A DNA stretch of 55,337 nucleotides from Gemmatimonadales bacterium (GTDB lineage: Bacteria > Gemmatimonadota > Gemmatimonadetes > Gemmatimonadales > GWC2-71-9), in contig JAICJD010000004.1 in assembly GCA_025928645.1 (NCBI GenBank), positions 1 to 55,337 of the forward strand. Direction: 5' to 3'. Of the stretch, positions 38,957 through 46,727 are shown piece after piece. The notes under the pieces were generated by a model, which was not told the origin of the DNA, made no database searches, and worked only from the letters and a program-made list of their open reading frames with translations. Position 1 is the stretch's first letter, and every line of letters starts with the position of its first letter. A program made the position numbers and the translations under genes.

Positions 38957-39370
38957 ATGCCGCGATGCCGAGTGACGCGGCGCGTGCATTTCAACGCCGC
39001 GCACCGCCTGAACAACCCCGACGCCACCGAGGCATGGAACCAGGCGACCTACGGGGTGTGCAACAATCCCAACTACCACGGCCACAACTACGAGCTCGAG
39101 CTGTCGGTGGAAGGCGAGATCGATCCGCGGTCCGGCTACGTGATGGACCTGAACCATCTGAAGCAGCTCGCCCAGGACCTTCTGATCCGGCACCTCGACC
39201 ACAAGAACCTGAACCTCGACGTGCCCTGGTTCCGTGACCTGGTCCCCACGTCCGAGAACATTGCCGTCGTCTGCTGGCGCGAGCTCCGGGCGGCCATCCC
39301 GGCCGAGCTGTCGCTCAGCCTGCGACTCTGGGAAACGCCGAGGAACTATGTCGACTACGAAGGCGGGTAA
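38957..39370 (+). CDS. 6-pyruvoyl-tetrahydropterin synthase / QueD family
   Basis: This is a 137-residue T-fold enzyme acting on 7,8-dihydroneopterin triphosphate. Zinc-binding histidines are in FNAAHRL and YHGHNY. The catalytic-cysteine region is [25 protein letters not shown], followed by [13 protein letters not shown] and [12 protein letters not shown]. The CNNPN-x-HGHNY block and [12 protein letters not shown] look more like true PTPS (biopterin route) than E. coli QueD, although many bacterial QueD proteins share it. The adjacent folE and SDR genes favour tetrahydropterin-cofactor synthesis. A small overlap with folE (23 bases) indicates coupling. Confidence 0.88.
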   Translation: MPRCRVTRRVHFNAAHRLNNPDATEAWNQATYGVCNNPNYHGHNYELELSVEGEIDPRSGYVMDLNHLKQLAQDLLIRHLDHKNLNLDVPWFRDLVPTSENIAVVCWRELRAAIPAELSLSLRLWETPRNYVDYEGG

Positions 39371-40004
39371 GGACGGCGGGCAGCCGGCGCGCCCCGAGCG
39401 CGGCCGGGTGACCCACACCGGCGGGCCCGAGCCGCACCTCGAGCCCTTCGCCGACAAGATCCGCGAGGTGCTCGCGGCGCTCGGCGAGGACCCCGACCGC
39501 GAGGGCCTGCTCAAAACGCCTGAGCGGGTCGAGTCCTCGCTCCGGTTCCTCACCCAGGGATACCACCAGTCGGTGGCCGAGGCGATCGGAGACGCCGTGT
39601 TCGCCGAGTCGCACCAGAGCATGATCATGGTGCGGGACATCGAGCTCTACTCGCTCTGCGAGCACCACCTGCTCCCGTTCTTCGGCCGGGCCCACGTCGC
39701 CTACATCCCCAATGGCAAGATTCTCGGGCTATCCAAGGTCGCGCGCATCGTGGACGTGTTCGCCCGGCGGCTCCAGGTCCAGGAGCGCCTGACCGACCAG
39801 ATCGCCGACGCGATCATGGACGTGCTCCGCCCCACCGGCGTCGGGGTGGTGATCGAGGCCGCGCACTTCTGCATGATGATGCGCGGGGTCGAGAAGCAGA
39901 ACTCCCGCACGGTCACCAGCGCCCTCCGCGGCATCTTCCGCGACGACTCGAAGACCCGCGTCGAGTTCCTGCGACTGGCGCACGGGGGCAAGCTCTCCGA
40001 GTGA
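39348..40004 (+). CDS. folE: GTP cyclohydrolase I (FolE)
   Basis: FolE converts GTP to 7,8-dihydroneopterin triphosphate, the entry point to folate, biopterin and queuosine pathways. The ATG at 39348 gives 218 residues; the earlier track start is a shadow. Key motifs are [15 protein letters not shown], the zinc-binding [44 protein letters not shown] and the second zinc cysteine in [12 protein letters not shown]. It overlaps both neighbours, so the three genes are a compact operon. Confidence 0.95.
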   Translation: MSTTKAGKDGGQPARPERGRVTHTGGPEPHLEPFADKIREVLAALGEDPDREGLLKTPERVESSLRFLTQGYHQSVAEAIGDAVFAESHQSMIMVRDIELYSLCEHHLLPFFGRAHVAYIPNGKILGLSKVARIVDVFARRLQVQERLTDQIADAIMDVLRPTGVGVVIEAAHFCMMMRGVEKQNSRTVTSALRGIFRDDSKTRVEFLRLAHGGKLSE

Positions 40005-40690
40005 GGCCGCTCGACGGCCGGGTGGCGCTGGTGACCGGCGCGTCGCGGGGCATCGGCGCGGCGACCGCCGAGGCGCTGAGGCAGGCGGGCGCGCGCGTCG
40101 TGCGGGTGTCCCGGCGCCTGGATCCCGCCGACGGCTACATCGACCTTCCGGCGGACCTGGCCGACGTGGCCCAGGCCGCCGGCCTGGTGGAACGGGTGCA
40201 GCGGGCCGCCGGCGTGCCCGCGATCGTCGTCAGCAACGCCGGCGGGTTCCTGCTCGCGCCGCTCGAGCGCACCACCGTGGAGCAGCTCGACGCGCTCCTC
40301 GCCATCAACCTGCGCGCGGCGTTCGCGCTGGCCCGGTCGCTCCTGCCCCTGCAGCGCTCGGCCGGTGGCGGGAGCTACATCACACTCGGCAGCGTCGCCG
40401 ATCATGTCGGGTTCCCGGAGAACGCGGCCTACGCCGCCAGCAAGTACGGTGTCCGCGGGCTGCACGAGACCCTCGTCGCCGAATACCGCGGCACGGGCGT
40501 GCGGCTCACCCTGATCTCGCCCGGGCCGACCGACACCGAGGCGTGGGATCCGTACGACCCGGATCACCGAGAGGGATTTCCCGCCCGCTCGCGCATGCTC
40601 CGCCCGGCGGACGTCGCCGACGCGGTCCTGTTCGTCGCCACCCGTCCGCCGCACGTCGCCATCGACTGGCTGCGGCTTGGCCCCGTCTGA
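40001..40690 (+). CDS. SDR-family oxidoreductase (possible pterin reductase)
   Basis: This is a short-chain dehydrogenase/reductase of 229 residues. It has the NADP-binding [18 protein letters not shown] with VRVSRRLD, the strand VSNAGGF (family N-N-A-G changed to S-N-A-G), the catalytic serine in [12 protein letters not shown]-x-x-x-K as YAASKYG, and [10 protein letters not shown]. The GTG start overlaps folE (GTGA). In this setting a sepiapterin- or dihydromonapterin-reductase-like role is the best hypothesis. A generic ketoacyl reductase cannot be excluded from sequence. Confidence 0.87.
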   Translation: MRPLDGRVALVTGASRGIGAATAEALRQAGARVVRVSRRLDPADGYIDLPADLADVAQAAGLVERVQRAAGVPAIVVSNAGGFLLAPLERTTVEQLDALLAINLRAAFALARSLLPLQRSAGGGSYITLGSVADHVGFPENAAYAASKYGVRGLHETLVAEYRGTGVRLTLISPGPTDTEAWDPYDPDHREGFPARSRMLRPADVADAVLFVATRPPHVAIDWLRLGPV

Positions 40691-40712
40691 CTTCATTCCG
40701 GTGCGCTTCACC

Positions 40713-42302
40713 ATGATCGTCCGTTGCCGCTCCCTCGCGCTCGTTTCCATGCTGGCTCTCGTCGCCGCGCTGGATGCCGGCCCGCTCGCCGGCCAGAGCG
40801 AAGTGCCGCCGCTTCCCGACAGCACCGGGTGGGGCGTTCACGTGCTGACGGTCACCCGTGATCCGGGCGGAACGCTCTGGGTCGGCACGTACGGCGAGGG
40901 CATCTACCGCCTGCCGCCGGGCGGCACCGCCTGGGAATCCATTCGCCACGACAGCGCGACCGCGACGTCGATCTCGATGGATTTCGTGCAGGCGATCGCC
41001 TTTGGACCCCGAGGTGAGGTGTGGTACGGCACGGTCGGGAACGGGTGGGGCCTCTCGCTCGACCGCGGGCGCACCTGGCGCAACTGGACCTACGACGAGC
41101 TCGGGCCCGAGTGGCAGTACGTCATCCCGAACGGGATCGCGATCCGTGGCGACACGACCGTCGTCGCCACGGCGGACGGGCTTCAGATCACGACCGATGA
41201 CGGCGGGCACTGGACCGCCATCGGCGACGCCGTAGGCCCGCCGGCCAAGGGCCCCGCCGACACCGCGCTGCCGCTCCTCACGAACGAATACGTCAAGCGG
41301 CTGGCGCCGAACCGGCGCGGATGGAACGTCACCACCCTTCGCGGCAACCAGCGCCTGGTGCATACCGCGGCCGGCTGGCAGGCGCTGCCGCTCGCCGCCG
41401 CGGCCTTCCCGCCGATCAACGCGGTGCTGGTCGGCCGGGTGTTGTACGTCGGCACGCACTGCGGTCTCCGCCCGGCCACCGATACGCTCCCGTGCATCCG
41501 GCACAAGGCGCCCGAGGCCGGCCAGCCGAAAGACCCGCTCACCGTGTGGCTCAAGCGGCCCATCGCGCGGACCGACAACTCCTACATCGACCAGACGTAC
41601 CGCTACGGCTCCACGATGGGCGGGTTCTTCCAGCAGCACCAGGGCGTCGAGTTCAACAATCCGGACGGCACGCAGGTCATGGCGGCGCTGGGCGGGCGGG
41701 TGGTGTACGCCGGCCGGGCGGAGGAGGGCGCCAACACGGTGGCCATCCGCCACGATACCACCGTCAGCGCGCACGGGAAGACCTACCGCCTGTACTCGAT
41801 CTACTATCACAACTCGTCGCTGGCGGTGAAGGTCGGCAAGCGGGTGACGACGGGACAGGTGATCGCCCGCGTGGGCAACACCGGCCGGGCGACGAACGAC
41901 CACCTGCACTTCGAGCTGGCGGCCTCGCCCACCGACTCGATCGGCGCGATCGTGGACTCGCTCCAGCGCTTCCCGCCCTACACGGTGAATCCGGAGCTGT
42001 GGCTCGAGCCGCTGCCCAACACCGGCATCGTGGCCGGCCAGGTGTTCGATACCGCCGGCGCACCGGTGCCGCAGGCGCGGGTCTACGGCATCGTGAAGCG
42101 CGATCCGATCGAAACTCCGTTCTCCTACGCGGAGACGTACGGCGACAAGGCGCACGGCCATCCGCTGTACAACGAGCACTTCGCGGTGAGCGACGTGCCG
42201 GCGGGGAACTACGTGCTCGGCACCACCATCGATGGCCGGAAAGTCTACCGCCAGGTGACCGTCGAGCCCGGCAAGCTCACCTGGGTCGTGTTCAAGCCGT
42301 AG
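40713..42302 (+). CDS. Secreted M23 (LytM) metallopeptidase with N-terminal beta-propeller-like repeats
   Basis: This is a 529-residue exported protein: a signal peptide (MLALVAALDAGPLAGQ), then a WVGTYGEGIYRLPPG / VWYGTVGNGWGLSLDRGRTW / VVATADGLQITTDDGGHW repeat set like two-component-regulator or BNR propellers (residues ~30-270). Next comes an M23 peptidase domain with zinc ligands HQGVEF and HLHFEL, and lastly a CarboxypepD_reg-like beta-sandwich (GIVAGQVFDTAGAPVPQARVYG). The conserved central metal aspartate position is a glutamate (HQGVEF rather than H-x-G-x-D). LytM enzymes cut peptide cross-links or act as amidase activators. The start at 40713 is preferred over 40677 because it gives a clean signal peptide. 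Confidence 0.82.
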   Translation: MIVRCRSLALVSMLALVAALDAGPLAGQSEVPPLPDSTGWGVHVLTVTRDPGGTLWVGTYGEGIYRLPPGGTAWESIRHDSATATSISMDFVQAIAFGPRGEVWYGTVGNGWGLSLDRGRTWRNWTYDELGPEWQYVIPNGIAIRGDTTVVATADGLQITTDDGGHWTAIGDAVGPPAKGPADTALPLLTNEYVKRLAPNRRGWNVTTLRGNQRLVHTAAGWQALPLAAAAFPPINAVLVGRVLYVGTHCGLRPATDTLPCIRHKAPEAGQPKDPLTVWLKRPIARTDNSYIDQTYRYGSTMGGFFQQHQGVEFNNPDGTQVMAALGGRVVYAGRAEEGANTVAIRHDTTVSAHGKTYRLYSIYYHNSSLAVKVGKRVTTGQVIARVGNTGRATNDHLHFELAASPTDSIGAIVDSLQRFPPYTVNPELWLEPLPNTGIVAGQVFDTAGAPVPQARVYGIVKRDPIETPFSYAETYGDKAHGHPLYNEHFAVSDVPAGNYVLGTTIDGRKVYRQVTVEPGKLTWVVFKP

Positions 42303-42308
42303 CGAACG

Positions 42309-42893
42309 ATGTTCATCGAGCTGACCGATCACCTCCGCTGCCCGGAGCCACACGAGGAAGCGTTCCTCGTGTTGCTGCCGGACCGGTTCGACGGGAGGTC
42401 GGTGCGGGAGGGGACGCTGGGCTGCCCGGTGTGCGACCGGCGGTTCGCGCTCCGGGACGGGGTGTTCGACGCTGGCGGCGCGCGCGCCGCGGTCGAGCCG
42501 ACCCGGCTCGCGCCGGACGCGATCGCGGCGCTCGCAGGCGTGAACGGGCCGGGCGGCTACGCGGTGCTGGTGGGCGCGCCGGCCGCCGCCTGGCGTGAGG
42601 TCTCGGCGCTGATGCCGGGGGTGGGGCTGGTGGGGGTGAATCCGCCGGAGGGTGTGGCCGACGAGGAAACCTTCAGCGTGATCCGCGCGGCCGGGATTCC
42701 CCTCAAGTCGCGCTCGATGCGCGCCGTGGTGCTCGGCGCCCCCTTCGGCGGGGATGAGGTCTGGGTGCGCGAAGCCGCGCGCGTGCTCCTGCCCGGGCTG
42801 CGCGTGGTCGGCGAGGGTGAGGAAGCGGCGCCGGAGCTCGTCGATCTCATGGCCGGCGCCGACGGCGTGTGGGTGGGGACTCCCCGCCGGTGA
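42309..42893 (+). CDS. Zinc-ribbon (Trm112-like) protein, function unknown
   Basis: This 194-residue protein starts MFIELTDHLRCPEPHEEAFLVLL and then GCPVCDRRFALRDGVFDAG, a C-P...C-x2-C arrangement like Trm112-type zinc ribbons. The remainder has alternating strands and helices (GGYAVLVGAP, GVGLVGVNPPE, SMRAVVLGAPFGGDEVWVREAARVLLPGLRVVGEG) that resemble the second half of a Rossmann methyltransferase without a SAM-binding glycine motif. It begins six bases after the M23 gene and is probably in the same operon. I do not recognise a specific family. Confidence 0.65.
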   Translation: MFIELTDHLRCPEPHEEAFLVLLPDRFDGRSVREGTLGCPVCDRRFALRDGVFDAGGARAAVEPTRLAPDAIAALAGVNGPGGYAVLVGAPAAAWREVSALMPGVGLVGVNPPEGVADEETFSVIRAAGIPLKSRSMRAVVLGAPFGGDEVWVREAARVLLPGLRVVGEGEEAAPELVDLMAGADGVWVGTPRR

Positions 42894-42983
42894 TCACCGC
42901 CTCCGACGTTGCAGCCGGTGCGCGATGAACCAGATGGCGCCGATGATCCCGATGATGACCGCCCCGATGACTTCGATTCCCAT
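42894..42983 (-). CDS. Tiny single-helix membrane protein (29 aa)
   Basis: This small ORF is below the track's size limit: MGIEVIGAVIIGIIGAIWFIAHRLQRRRR. One uncharged helix is followed by a strongly basic tail, a stop-transfer-like topology. A Shine-Dalgarno-like GAGGGGG lies about eight bases upstream, and a TAGTTT box lies 30 bases upstream on the same strand. It sits between two convergent units. Function is unknown, and it may be spurious. Confidence 0.5.
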   Translation of the reverse strand: MGIEVIGAVIIGIIGAIWFIAHRLQRRRR

Positions 42984-43013
42984 GCGACCGCCCCCTCGGC
43001 TGAGCCCGGTCCC

Positions 43014-43019
43014 AAACTA
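43014..43019 (-). promoter_or_regulatory. Putative -10 box (TAGTTT) for the 29-aa ORF
   Basis: ACTAGTTTGGGACC on the minus strand is 30 bases before the small ORF's ATG and fits the recurrent TAnnTT pattern. Pattern-based inference. Confidence 0.3.
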
Positions 43020-43048
43020 GTGGCCTGGAGCGGGGTGCGGGCGGTGCG

Positions 43049-44836
43049 TCAGGTCACGTGCGGCTCCACGTACAGCGCCTCGATGGCCGCCCGGTGGCGC
43101 TCCTCCACGATCCGGCGCCGCACCTTGAGCGTCGGGGTCAGCTCCCCCGCTTCCACGCTGAAGTCGCGCGGCAGGATAAGGAACTTCTTCGGCATCTCGT
43201 ACTGGGCCAGGTCCCGCAGCATCTTGCGGACCTCGCGCTCGAGCTTGGCCTGGGCCTCCGACCTGCCGCAGAGGCGCTCGAGGTCGTCGGCGGGCAGGCC
43301 GTGGCGCTGGGCCCAGGTGCGCAGCGCCTCCGCGCTCGGCACCACGAGCATGATCGGGAAGGGACGCCGGTCGCCCAGCATGACGGCGTTGGAGACGTAC
43401 TTGCTGCCCTTGGCCAGGTTCTCGATCGGCTGCGGCGCGATGTTCTTGCCGCCCGCGGTGACGATCAGGTCCTTCTTGCGGTCGGTGATCCGCAGGTACC
43501 TCTCGGTGTCGACCGCGCCGATGTCGCCGGTGTGGAACCAGCCGTCCGGGTCGATGGCGTCGGCGGTCGCCTCGGGCTTGCCGAAGTAGCCCCGCATCAC
43601 GTTGGGCCCCCGGGTCACGATCTCGCCATCGTCCGCGATGCGGATCTCCACGCCGGGTATCGGCCGCCCCACCGTGCCCAGCTTGGCTCCCCCGAACACG
43701 TTGACGGCCATGACGGGCGACGTCTCGGTGAGGCCGTAGCCCTCGAAGATCGGCATGCCGGCCGCGTGAAAGAACCGCGCGATCTCCGGCGCCAGCGGCG
43801 CGCCGCCCGAGATGAAGAACCGGATGCGCCCGCCGGTGCGCGCGCGAAGTGCGGAGAACACGAGCCGGTCGGCGAGGGCGCGCTGCGCGGCGAGGCCGGG
43901 CGGCACCGGCGCCCCGGCGAGGGTCCGGTCCACCCAGGCCTCGCCGACGCGGCGGGCCCAGGCGAAGATCCGCCGCCGAACCGCCGGCCCCGCGCGCACG
44001 CTGTCGAGCACCCGGGTGTAGATCTTCTCGTACAGCCGCGGCACCGAGGCCATCATGGTGGGCCGGAGTTCCTGCATGTCCGCGGCGACCGTGTCGATGC
44101 CGCCCGCGTAGTTGATCACCACGCCCGCGTGCAGCATCGAGTAGTGCCCGAACATCCGCTCGAAGATGTGCGAGAGCGGGAGGAACGACAGACACTCGTC
44201 GCCGGCCAAGAAGTCGAACAGGCCCACGCAGGTCGTGACGTTCGACGCGACGTTCCCGTGGGTGAGCATCACGCCCTTGGGATCGCCCGTGGTGCCCGAG
44301 GTGTAGATCAGCGTGGCGAGGTCATCCGGCGAGACGCCGAGCGCCCGGGCGCGCCAGTCCGGATGACGCCCGGCCGCCGAGCGGCCGCAGGCGAGCAGGT
44401 CCTCGAAACCGAGCACGTCTGGGCCGGACACGCCCGGGTCGAAGACCACGATGCGGCGCAGCGCCGGCAGGCGGGGCCGGATGGTCAGGACCTTTTCGAG
44501 CTGCGCGGCGGAGGAGACCAGCACCGCGGCCGCGCCGCTGTCCCTGAGGATGTACTCGGCCTGGCGAGCGGGCAGCGTCGGATAGATCGGCACGTCGGGA
44601 CAGCCGGCGGCGAGGCACGCGTAGTCGGCGATCGCCCACTCGGGGCGGTTCTCCGACAGAATGGCGACCCGCTCGCCCTCGGCCACGCCCAGCTCGCGAA
44701 GGCCGAGGCTCACCGCCTGCACGCGCTCGGCAAGATCCCGATGGGTCAGCTCGCGCCAGCGGCCCTCCCGCCGGACCCGCATGGCCACGGGGCGCGAGGC
44801 GAAGCGGTCTACCGCGCCGAAGAAGAGCTCGGTCAG
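43049..44836 (-). CDS. Long-chain acyl-CoA synthetase (AMP-forming, FadD15-like)
   Basis: This enzyme activates fatty acids to acyl-CoA via an acyl-adenylate. Motifs are LIYTSGTTGDPKGVMLTHGN (P-loop), FEGYGLTETSPVMAVN, GWFHTGDIGAVDTERYLRITDRKKDLIVTAGGKNIAPQPIEN and a late conserved lysine region. The canonical GTG start at 44788 would remove the clearly homologous N-terminus TELFFGAVDRFASRPVAMRV. The reading frame reaches a CTG at 44836 that overlaps the upstream stop as CTGA, exactly the geometry of the ATGA/GTGA overlaps elsewhere. I therefore place the start there, giving about 595 residues. It is the last gene of a TPR-lipoprotein-ligase operon. Confidence 0.88.
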   Translation of the reverse strand: MTELFFGAVDRFASRPVAMRVRREGRWRELTHRDLAERVQAVSLGLRELGVAEGERVAILSENRPEWAIADYACLAAGCPDVPIYPTLPARQAEYILRDSGAAAVLVSSAAQLEKVLTIRPRLPALRRIVVFDPGVSGPDVLGFEDLLACGRSAAGRHPDWRARALGVSPDDLATLIYTSGTTGDPKGVMLTHGNVASNVTTCVGLFDFLAGDECLSFLPLSHIFERMFGHYSMLHAGVVINYAGGIDTVAADMQELRPTMMASVPRLYEKIYTRVLDSVRAGPAVRRRIFAWARRVGEAWVDRTLAGAPVPPGLAAQRALADRLVFSALRARTGGRIRFFISGGAPLAPEIARFFHAAGMPIFEGYGLTETSPVMAVNVFGGAKLGTVGRPIPGVEIRIADDGEIVTRGPNVMRGYFGKPEATADAIDPDGWFHTGDIGAVDTERYLRITDRKKDLIVTAGGKNIAPQPIENLAKGSKYVSNAVMLGDRRPFPIMLVVPSAEALRTWAQRHGLPADDLERLCGRSEAQAKLEREVRKMLRDLAQYEMPKKFLILPRDFSVEAGELTPTLKVRRRIVEERHRAAIEALYVEPHVT

Positions 44837-45564
44837 CGTGCCCGGCGTGACGCGCCCCCTGACACCGCCGCCGCCGTGAACCGCAGCACGAATCGCTGGC
44901 CCGAGCCGAACACGTCGGCGCCCCGGATGTGGTGCGCGCCGAAGCTCACCACCACGCTCTCGGGCGGCGCCATGCCGGGCACGACCTGGAGCGCCGCGGT
45001 CGCGGTGCCGTCGGCGCCGCTCAGCACGGTGTCGGCGGCGAGACCGTTGCTCGTGAACACCAGCGGAGGGGCCCCGGCGGCCGGGTCGGGGTCGGTGACG
45101 GCAAAGAGGACTCTGATCCCCACGACCGGGCCGGGCGGGTTGGCGCTCGCCAGCCGGGCCACGAAGCCGGGAAGGGGGACCGAGTCGGGCGCCACCGTGA
45201 AGATGGAATCGCCCGCGATCGCGACCGTATCGATCGAGGGCACCACGGCGAAGGTGATGAGGCCCGAGCCGAGCGAGCCGGCCGTCGCCTGCACGCGGGC
45301 CGCGCCGGGGGCCACCCCGACGAGCACCCCGGTGGCCGGATCGAGGGACGCGGTCGGATCGACCGAAACCCAGGTGATGGGCGTGGCGGCGCTGTCGCCG
45401 TTCTTGTCGAGCGGCTTGGCGGTGAGCTGGATGCTCTCGCCCACCTCGATGCTGTCCGGCCCCGGCACCCCGACCTGAATGCCCACGACCCCGCCCGAAC
45501 CCTCGTCAAGCCCGCTGCACCCGACCCACACGATCGCCAGCGCCAGCGCCACCGCTCGCTTCAC
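44833..45564 (-). CDS. Lipoprotein with bacterial Ig-like (Big_2) domain
   Basis: This is a 243-residue predicted lipoprotein. The GTG at 45564 (GTGA overlap with the upstream TPR gene) gives MKRAVALALAIVWVGCSGLDEG with a lipobox-like V-G-C. The first domain is a Big_2 Ig fold (VGVPGPDSIEVGESIQLTAKPLDKNGDSAATPITWVSVDPTASLDPATGVLVGVAPGAARVQA). The second half looks like another beta-sandwich (GTATAALQVVPGMAPPESVVVSF). It is a surface or periplasmic adhesion-type protein; the partner is unknown. Confidence 0.78.
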   Translation of the reverse strand: MKRAVALALAIVWVGCSGLDEGSGGVVGIQVGVPGPDSIEVGESIQLTAKPLDKNGDSAATPITWVSVDPTASLDPATGVLVGVAPGAARVQATAGSLGSGLITFAVVPSIDTVAIAGDSIFTVAPDSVPLPGFVARLASANPPGPVVGIRVLFAVTDPDPAAGAPPLVFTSNGLAADTVLSGADGTATAALQVVPGMAPPESVVVSFGAHHIRGADVFGSGQRFVLRFTAAAVSGGASRRAR

Positions 45565-46004
45565 GTCGTCTCCGGGGCGGGGCTGCCGGCGATGTCGCGC
45601 AGCGCGGTCTCCGCGTGGCGGATCCACCGCTCGGCGTCCGGTCCCTTGGGCGGGCGCGCGAGAAAGGCGCGCAGGTGCTCCGCGGCCTGCAGCGTGTCGC
45701 CCCGCTTGAGCAGGAGAAAGGCCACCCCGTAGTGGGCTCCCACGAGCGTGTCGTCCAGCTCGAGCGCGCGCTTGTAGTGGCGGATGGCCTCCTCCGGCTG
45801 GCCCGTCTTGGTGAAGGCGATGGCCATGTTGAGCAGGATGCGCGAATCGGTCGGGTTGTCCCGGAAGGCCAGCCGGTAGGAGGTGAGCGCCGCCTCGAAG
45901 TCGCCCTGCCGCTCAAGCGCCAGACCCTCGTTCAGGTAGTCGAGCCGCTGCGGACGCAGCGACTCGCGTTGCTCCTTCCCGAACAGACGGCTCCAGAAAC
46001 TCAT
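45561..46004 (-). CDS. Tetratricopeptide-repeat protein
   Basis: This is a 147-residue soluble TPR protein with about three repeats: LDYLNEGLALERQGDFEAALTSYRLAFRDNP, SRILLNMAIAFTKTGQPEEAIRHYKRALELD and LVGAHYGVAFLLLKRGDTLQAAEHLRAFLAR. It likely acts as a protein-interaction scaffold. The ATG at 46004 gives MSFWSRLFGKEQ. It is the first gene of the operon with the Ig lipoprotein and acyl-CoA ligase, with a TATCTT box 56 bases upstream. Confidence 0.85.
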   Translation of the reverse strand: MSFWSRLFGKEQRESLRPQRLDYLNEGLALERQGDFEAALTSYRLAFRDNPTDSRILLNMAIAFTKTGQPEEAIRHYKRALELDDTLVGAHYGVAFLLLKRGDTLQAAEHLRAFLARPPKGPDAERWIRHAETALRDIAGSPAPETT

Positions 46005-46060
46005 GGGCGGCAGGGGCCCTCCGGGCAAAGTCGAACGGCCACAATGGCTTGGGATAGGAG

Positions 46061-46066
46061 AAGATA
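46061..46066 (-). promoter_or_regulatory. Putative -10 box (TATCTT) for the TPR operon
   Basis: GGGCTATCTTCTCC on the minus strand, 56 bases before the TPR gene start, fits the TAnnTT pattern. Pattern-based inference. Confidence 0.35.
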
Positions 46067-46124
46067 GCCCGCCCCGAAAAGGAGGGCAAATTGAGGTCGA
46101 GTTGCCCCGGCCCCGTGGCGGGAG

Positions 46125-46130
46125 TACGTT
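46125..46130 (+). promoter_or_regulatory. Putative -10 box (TACGTT) for the phosphoribosyltransferase gene
   Basis: GAGTACGTTGCCGTC is 23 bases before the ATG and fits the TAnnTT pattern. Pattern-based inference. Confidence 0.35.
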
Positions 46131-46153
46131 GCCGTCACCACACGGAGGCGTGC

Positions 46154-46660
46154 ATGCGTCGCTCGGTTCCCCAGGCCCCCCGGGGCGTGCTCGAGGTGGA
46201 TTGGCCGTTCTTCGGCGAGATCTGCCGCGCCCTCGCGCTCCGTGTCGCCCGCGACTACCAGCCGGAGATCGTGCTCGGCGTGGCCAAGGCGGGCGTCATT
46301 CCCGGCGTGGTCGTCGCCTCCATCCTGCAGTGCGAGTTCGCCTCGATGACCGTCACCCGGCGCGAGGACGGCGCGGCGCCGGTGCTGGTCTCCGGGCCGC
46401 CGGCCACCATCCGCAGCCGCCGCATCCTCCTGGTCGACGAGACCTGCGACACCGGCAGCACCATGCGACTGGCCCTGAGCGAGGTGCGCGCGCTCCGGCC
46501 CGCCGAGGTCCGCAGCGCCGTCTCGTTCAAGACCGGCGAGTACGCGCCCGACTATCACGCCTTCGAGACCGAGAGCTTCATCATCCTGCCCTGGGACCGC
46601 GAGATCGTCCAGGGCGGCGAGCTGATCGTCCGCCCGGAGTACGCCGCCCGCCTGTCCTGA
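46154..46660 (+). CDS. Phosphoribosyltransferase (type I PRT fold)
   Basis: This 168-residue protein has a phosphoribosyltransferase fold. The PRPP-binding loop is RILLVDETCDTGSTM (family pattern VDD-x2-D-T-G-x-T). IVLGVAKAGVIPGVVVASIL is the usual loop before it, similar to xanthine/hypoxanthine PRTs and archaeal Hpt. Start ATG 46154 has GGAGG six bases upstream, which decides it against the track's upstream start. The base substrate cannot be read from the sequence; purine salvage is likely. Confidence 0.85.
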   Translation: MRRSVPQAPRGVLEVDWPFFGEICRALALRVARDYQPEIVLGVAKAGVIPGVVVASILQCEFASMTVTRREDGAAPVLVSGPPATIRSRRILLVDETCDTGSTMRLALSEVRALRPAEVRSAVSFKTGEYAPDYHAFETESFIILPWDREIVQGGELIVRPEYAARLS

Positions 46661-46727
46661 GCCGCCGGTGCAACCCTGGCGGCGCTGCCGCCGTCCAACC
46701 GGGGTCCCCATTCATGGAGCGCCCCCG

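Noticed and set aside
43058-45478. 806-aa plus-strand ORF over the acyl-CoA ligase
   Set aside because: Antisense shadow; no domain pattern.
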